Of a stretch of 10,128 bases of DNA, positions 6,516 to 10,128 are shown piece after piece (the stretch's first letter is position 1; the number at the start of each line of letters is the position of its first letter). A program made the position numbers and the translations under genes. Under the pieces are notes generated by a model, which was not told where the DNA came from, did no database searches, and saw only the letters and a program-made list of their open reading frames with translations. Source of the DNA: Christensenella sp. UBA3770 (lineage in GTDB: Bacteria; Bacillota; Clostridia; Christensenellales; CAG-1252); the NCBI GenBank assembly GCA_002371075.1, contig DFFS01000085.1:1582-11709 (forward strand), given 5' to 3'.

Positions 6516-8801
6516 TCACAGTTTGTTTCTTTGTATCTTGCCGCTGACCGTCTTGGGCAGTTCGTCACGGAAAACCACAACGCGCGGATACTTGTACGGC
6601 GCGGTGTGATGCTTGACGTAGTCCTGGATCTCTTTGACAAGGTCGTCGGAGGGAACGGTGCCCTTTGTCAGCACGATGCTTGCCTTGACGATTTGACCTC
6701 TGACCTCGTCCGGAACGGCGGAAACGCCGCACTCCAACACGTAGGGGAGCTCCATAATGACGCTTTCGATCTCAAACGGTCCGATGCGGTAGCCGGAGGA
6801 CTTGATGACGTCGTCCGCCCTGCCCACGTACCAATAGAAACCGTCCTCGTCGCGCCAAGCAAGGTCACCCGTGTGATACCAGCCGTCGTGACGCGCCTCT
6901 TTCGTCTTCTCGGGATCGCGATAATACTCGGTGAAAAGCCCGATCGGCGAGCCGTTTTGCAAGCTGATGACGATCTCACCCGTTTCGCCGTCCGAAACGA
7001 TCTTGCCATCCGCATCCATCAAGGCAACGTCGTAGATCGGCGCGGGCTTGCCCATCGACCCGATCTTGTGCGGCGCACCCACAAGGTTGCCGATGATCAT
7101 CGTGGACTCCGATTGACCGAAGCCCTCCAAGATCTGCAACCCCGTCGCTTTTTCAAATTGACGATAGACTTCGGGGTTCAATGCCTCGCCCGCCGTGGTC
7201 ATATGGCGCACGGAGGAAAAATCGTATTTGGAAATATCCTGCTTGATCATCATGCGGAGCATCGTCGGCGGCGCGCAGAACGTGGTGATATGATACTTTG
7301 CAAACATCGGCAAGATGGTTGCCGCGTCAAAGCGATCGAAGTCGTACACGAACGTTGCCGCTTCGCACAGCCATTGTCCGTACAATTTGCCCCACATGGA
7401 CTTTGCCCAGCCGGTGTCCGAGATCGTAAAGTGCAAGCCGTCGGGATCAACGTTGTGCCAATACTTTGCCGTATGGAAGTGACCGAGCGCGTACTTGTAG
7501 TTGTGCGTTGCGATCTTGGGATAGCCCGACGTGCCCGACGTAAAGAACATCAGCATCGTGTCGTTGCCGCCCGGGGACATCTCGGTGCGCTTAAAGTGCG
7601 TGCTGTAAAGGGGATATTCCTCGTCAAAACTGCGCCAGCCCTCGCGGGTGCCGTTGACGATCAATTTGTTTTTCAAGCAGGGGCATTTTGCCGCCGCAAG
7701 ATCCACCTGATGCGCGGTGTCGCCATCCGCGGTGCAGATGATCGTGCCGATCTCCGCGCTGTTGAAGCGGTACTCAAAATCGTGCTCCAACAGTTGGTTG
7801 GTGCCGGGGATCGCAATGGCGCCGAGCTTGTTGAGCCCGAGCATCGCAAACCAAAACTGGTAGTGACGCTTCAAAACAAGCATGACCCTGTCGCCCTTTT
7901 TGATGCCGAGCGACTTAAAGTAGTTGGCGCAACGCGCCGAAGCCTTTTTCATGTCAAGGAAGGTAAAGCGGCGTTCGGTAAGGTCCTTGGACACGTGCAA
8001 CATGCACATCTTGTCCGGCTCACGGTCCGCCACCACGTCCACGATGTCAAAGGCAAAGTTGAACTTTTCGGTGTTTTTGAATTTGATGGAAGTAGGCGTG
8101 CCGTGCTCGTTTTCCGTCACGTCAATGAACTTTTTGTAGGCGCGTTCCTTGTCGTCCGCCTTGGCTGTGCTGCCGCCCTCGATCGCCTTGATCGGCGTCA
8201 GCTCGGGAATGGGCTCCCCCGTCGGGTTGAGCACGATGGCGTAGAACGTGCAGTCCTTGCCCTCCACCGCGATCATGCCGTGCGGTGTGCCGCTGTCGTA
8301 GTAGATGCTGTCGCCCGCATGCAAAACCTCGGTGTGGCTGCCGATCTGCACTTTCAAAGCGCCGTCGATCACAACGTCGCACTCCTGACCGGTGTGGGAG
8401 GTCAGCTCGATCTCCTTGTTTTGCGCCGCCTCGTCGTAAACGCTGCGCACAAACAAAGGCTCCGCGATCCTGTTTTGGAAGGCGTACGCCAGATTGTAGT
8501 AGGTCATGCCGTGCGCTTGCGCGATCTTTTGCCCTTCGCCGCCGCGCGTGACCGTATAAGAATTCAGCATCGGGGAATAGCCCTCGATGATGTCCGTCAC
8601 GTTGACGCCAAACGCCTTTGCGCAGCGATAGATAAAGGTGAAGTTCAAGTCGCTGCCGCCCTGCTCACAGACTTCGTACTCGTCACGGGTAACGCCGGTC
8701 TTCTCCGCCATTTCCTCGATCGTAAGTCCCTCGATCTCTCTGAGCTCGCGGATGCGCTCCGCCATTTCTTTGATCTTTCCGTCCAAATCCGTTCTTTCCA
8801 T
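6516..8801 (-). CDS. Fusion protein: XRE helix-turn-helix + cupin + AMP-forming acyl-CoA synthetase
   Basis: 761 residues in three parts. Residues about 10-74 form an XRE-type helix-turn-helix (core LTIEEMAEKTGVTRDEYEVC, 26-45), a DNA-binding fold. Residues about 115-195 form a cupin: motif 1 with H136, E140 and G147, motif 2 HAGDSIYYDSGTPHG (161-175). XRE plus cupin is the layout of PuuR-like small-molecule regulators. Residues about 220-761 are a complete acyl-adenylate-forming ligase of the medium-chain/acetyl-CoA synthetase group: P-loop TSGTSGYPK (421-429), A5 EGFGQSES (559-566), WYHTGD (641-646), hinge region GRADDVIKSSGYRIGPFEIE (660-679) and catalytic K755 in PKTVSGKIQRN. The ligase makes acyl-AMP, then acyl-CoA, from a carboxylic acid. 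The ATG at 8801 is preferred over the adjacent in-frame TTG at 8804, since GGAG lies six bases before it. It follows the paralogous ligase by 14 bp. Branched-chain or aryl acids are the likely substrates from context. No frameshift explains the fusion; the frame is continuous. Confidence 0.93.
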   Translation of the reverse strand: MERTDLDGKIKEMAERIRELREIEGLTIEEMAEKTGVTRDEYEVCEQGGSDLNFTFIYRCAKAFGVNVTDIIEGYSPMLNSYTVTRGGEGQKIAQAHGMTYYNLAYAFQNRIAEPLFVRSVYDEAAQNKEIELTSHTGQECDVVIDGALKVQIGSHTEVLHAGDSIYYDSGTPHGMIAVEGKDCTFYAIVLNPTGEPIPELTPIKAIEGGSTAKADDKERAYKKFIDVTENEHGTPTSIKFKNTEKFNFAFDIVDVVADREPDKMCMLHVSKDLTERRFTFLDMKKASARCANYFKSLGIKKGDRVMLVLKRHYQFWFAMLGLNKLGAIAIPGTNQLLEHDFEYRFNSAEIGTIICTADGDTAHQVDLAAAKCPCLKNKLIVNGTREGWRSFDEEYPLYSTHFKRTEMSPGGNDTMLMFFTSGTSGYPKIATHNYKYALGHFHTAKYWHNVDPDGLHFTISDTGWAKSMWGKLYGQWLCEAATFVYDFDRFDAATILPMFAKYHITTFCAPPTMLRMMIKQDISKYDFSSVRHMTTAGEALNPEVYRQFEKATGLQILEGFGQSESTMIIGNLVGAPHKIGSMGKPAPIYDVALMDADGKIVSDGETGEIVISLQNGSPIGLFTEYYRDPEKTKEARHDGWYHTGDLAWRDEDGFYWYVGRADDVIKSSGYRIGPFEIESVIMELPYVLECGVSAVPDEVRGQIVKASIVLTKGTVPSDDLVKEIQDYVKHHTAPYKYPRVVVFRDELPKTVSGKIQRNKL
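6519..7828 (-). repeat. Diverged tandem duplication of the ligase coding sequence, downstream copy
   Basis: This stretch matches 8819-10128 at a constant offset of 2,300 bases with no net insertion or deletion (436 aligned codons in each). The last 50 or so bases differ at only a few positions, mostly third codon positions. It marks duplication of an acyl-CoA synthetase gene followed by protein-preserving divergence. Confidence 0.85.
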
Positions 8802-8807
8802 CAAAAA

Positions 8808-8811
8808 CTCC
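8808..8811 (-). promoter_or_regulatory. Ribosome binding site of the fusion-protein gene
   Basis: GGAG on the minus strand, six bases before the ATG at 8801, within the 14-bp gap after the upstream ligase. Its spacing favours ATG 8801 over TTG 8804 and indicates translation from the shared transcript. Confidence 0.65.
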
Positions 8812-8815
8812 GTTT

Positions 8816-10128
8816 TTATAGTTTGTTTCTTTGTATTTTGCCGCTGATCGTCTTGGGTAGTTCGTCACGGAAGACAACGATCCTCGGATACTTATAAGGT
8901 GCCGTATTCTTTTTGACGTAGTCCTGTATCTGCTTTTTAAGCTCTTCGGAAGGCTCCGTCCCTTTGGTCAAAACGATGCTTGCCTTGACCACCTGTCCCC
9001 TGACTTCGTCCGGTTCGGCAGAGACGCCGCACTCCAGCACGTAGGGGAGCTCCATGATAACGCTTTCGATCTCAAAGGGTCCGATGCGGTAGCCGGACGA
9101 CTTGATGACGTCGTCCACCCTGCCCACGTACCAGTAGAAGCCGTCCTCGTCGCGCCACGCCGTGTCGCCGGTGTGGTACCAGCCGTCGTGCAAGACCTCC
9201 ACGGTCTTTTCCTCGTTGAGGTAGTAGCCCTTAAACAAGCCGCGCGGGACTCTTTCGGACACTTTCACGCAGATCTCACCCGTTTCGCCGACGGGCACGG
9301 AATTGCCGTCCGCGTCCAAGATGTCCACATCGTAACCGGGCACGGGTTTGCCCATCGAGCCCACCTTGTGCGTGCCGCCGATCAGGTTGCCGATCATCAA
9401 GGTCAGCTCGGTTTGACCAAAGCCCTCACGGGTTTGCAAGCCGGTGGCTTTTTCAAACTGATAATAGACCTCGGGGTTCAGCGCCTCACCCGCCGTGGTC
9501 ATCTGCTTAACGGAGGAGAAATCGTACTTGGAAAGGTCCTGTTTGATCATCATCCTCAGCATCGTCGGAGGCGCGCAAAACGAAGTGATCTTATGCGCCG
9601 CGAACATCGGCAGGATATCCGCCGCGTCAAAGCGGTCGAAGTCGTAGGTAAACACCGCGCTTTCCGCCAGCCATTGTCCGTACAGTTTGCCCCAGAGAGC
9701 CTTGCCCCAACCGGTGTCCGAGATCGTAAAGTGCAAGCCGTTTTTGGAAACGCCGTGCCAGTACTTTGCCGTAACGTAGTGACCGAGCGGATACTTGTAG
9801 CTGTGCTCGGCGATCTTGGGATAGCCCGTTGTGCCCGACGTGAAGAACATCAACATCGGGTCGTCGCCGCAGGGGGTATCCTTGGTGCGATTGAAGTGGG
9901 TGCTGAACAGAGGGAACTCCTCGTCAAAGCTCCTCCACCCATCGCGCGTGCCGTTGACGATCATCTTGATCTCAAGGGTCGGGCAGGTCTTTGCCGCGAT
10001 ATCCACCTGCTCCGCCACGGCGCCGTCACCGGTGCAAACGATGGCTTTCACGCCCGCCGCCTGAAAACGATATTCAAAGTCGTGCGCTTGCAGTTGGCAC
10101 GTTGCGGGAATGGCGATCGCGCCGAGCT
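8816..10128 (-). CDS. AMP-forming acyl-CoA synthetase (medium-chain/acetyl-CoA synthetase group), N-terminus cut by window edge
   Basis: 436 residues are visible and the frame is open through base 10128, reading LGAIAIPATCQLQAHDFEYR at the edge, which aligns with residues 326-345 of the neighbouring fusion protein. The gene therefore starts outside the window; a GTG at 10051 is an internal valine codon. All ligase motifs in view are intact: P-loop FTSGTTGYPK, EGFGQTEL (A5), WYHTGDTAWRDEDG, GRVDDVIKSSGYRIGPFEIE and the C-terminal PKTISGKIQRN with the catalytic lysine. It activates a carboxylic acid to its CoA thioester through an acyl-adenylate. Compared with the downstream paralogue the C-terminal domain is nearly the same. 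Differences gather around A5 (T-E-L versus S-E-S), the following GNLIGGTHKV segment and the surface loop near the P-R-G-L-F motif, so substrate range may differ. Whether it also carries an XRE-cupin module cannot be seen. Confidence 0.93.
   Translation of the reverse strand, partial: LGAIAIPATCQLQAHDFEYRFQAAGVKAIVCTGDGAVAEQVDIAAKTCPTLEIKMIVNGTRDGWRSFDEEFPLFSTHFNRTKDTPCGDDPMLMFFTSGTTGYPKIAEHSYKYPLGHYVTAKYWHGVSKNGLHFTISDTGWGKALWGKLYGQWLAESAVFTYDFDRFDAADILPMFAAHKITSFCAPPTMLRMMIKQDLSKYDFSSVKQMTTAGEALNPEVYYQFEKATGLQTREGFGQTELTLMIGNLIGGTHKVGSMGKPVPGYDVDILDADGNSVPVGETGEICVKVSERVPRGLFKGYYLNEEKTVEVLHDGWYHTGDTAWRDEDGFYWYVGRVDDVIKSSGYRIGPFEIESVIMELPYVLECGVSAEPDEVRGQVVKASIVLTKGTEPSEELKKQIQDYVKKNTAPYKYPRIVVFRDELPKTISGKIQRNKL
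8819..10128 (-). repeat. Diverged tandem duplication of the ligase coding sequence, upstream copy
   Basis: Partner of the stretch at 6519-7828, offset by exactly 2,300 bases along the whole visible length. The repeat continues past the right edge, so its full extent is unknown. Confidence 0.85.

Noticed and set aside
8802..8804. In-frame TTG at 8804 as start of the fusion protein
   Set aside because: It leaves only three bases after GGAG; the ATG directly after it has the better spacing of six.
6438..8897. An 819-codon open frame on the plus strand opposite the fusion ligase
   Set aside because: It is antisense to a clearly recognisable three-domain protein, shows no recognisable motif and has a low-complexity R/V/H/L-rich composition typical of the mirror frame of GC-rich genes.
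8816..10051. A GTG at 10051 as start of the upstream ligase
   Set aside because: The frame continues to the window edge with sequence homologous to the paralogue, so the true start lies outside the window.
1..10128. tRNA, rRNA, CRISPR, transposon or phage signals
   Set aside because: Coding sequence fills nearly every base and no repeat array, transposase motif or structured RNA pattern was seen; the only gap over 20 bases holds the promoter.

Overview
The window is a compact block of bacterial genes, all on the minus strand and so read from high to low coordinates. Nine protein genes fill almost the whole 10,128 bases. The gaps are 1-18 bp except for one of 61 bp (6455-6515). Clear AGGAGG-type ribosome sites, moderate-to-high GC with GCC/CGC-rich codons, and a separate-subunit 2-oxoacid:ferredoxin oxidoreductase suggest a strict anaerobe, most likely an uncultured gut or rumen Clostridia-type Firmicute. 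This taxonomic guess rests on gene content and style, not on any marker gene.

In transcription order the layout is as follows. (1) 10128-8816: a medium-chain-type acyl-CoA synthetase, cut by the window edge at its N-terminus. (2) 8801-6516: a second, closely similar synthetase carrying an extra N-terminal XRE helix-turn-helix and cupin module. (3) A 61-bp gap with an almost perfect sigma70-type promoter. (4) 6454-5783: a P-loop ATPase related to ParA/MinD/CobQ-type proteins. (5) 5769-3210: a four-subunit 2-oxoacid:ferredoxin oxidoreductase in the order ferredoxin-alpha-beta-gamma, best matched to the 2-ketoisovalerate (VOR) type. (6) 3198-2134: branched-chain amino acid aminotransferase. (7) 2115-745: a LeuA (2-isopropylmalate synthase) relative whose catalytic metal site is missing although its C-terminal LeuA-type domain is intact. 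(8) 743-1: a xylose-isomerase-like TIM-barrel protein, cut by the left window edge, which also lacks two expected metal ligands.

Together the genes fit a route between branched-chain (or aryl) carboxylic acids and amino acids. Acid + ATP + CoA gives acyl-CoA (the synthetases). Acyl-CoA + CO2 + reduced ferredoxin gives a 2-oxoacid (the VOR complex run reductively). The 2-oxoacid is then aminated by the aminotransferase. This is the known anaerobe strategy of reductive carboxylation of isobutyrate, isovalerate and 2-methylbutyrate. The same enzymes could run the other way during amino acid fermentation. The least expected parts are the transcription-factor-like sensor fused to an acyl-CoA ligase, the P-loop ATPase leading the VOR operon from a near-leaderless promoter, and two consecutive TIM-barrel proteins with eroded metal sites. 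No RNA gene, CRISPR array, insertion sequence or convincing terminator was seen.
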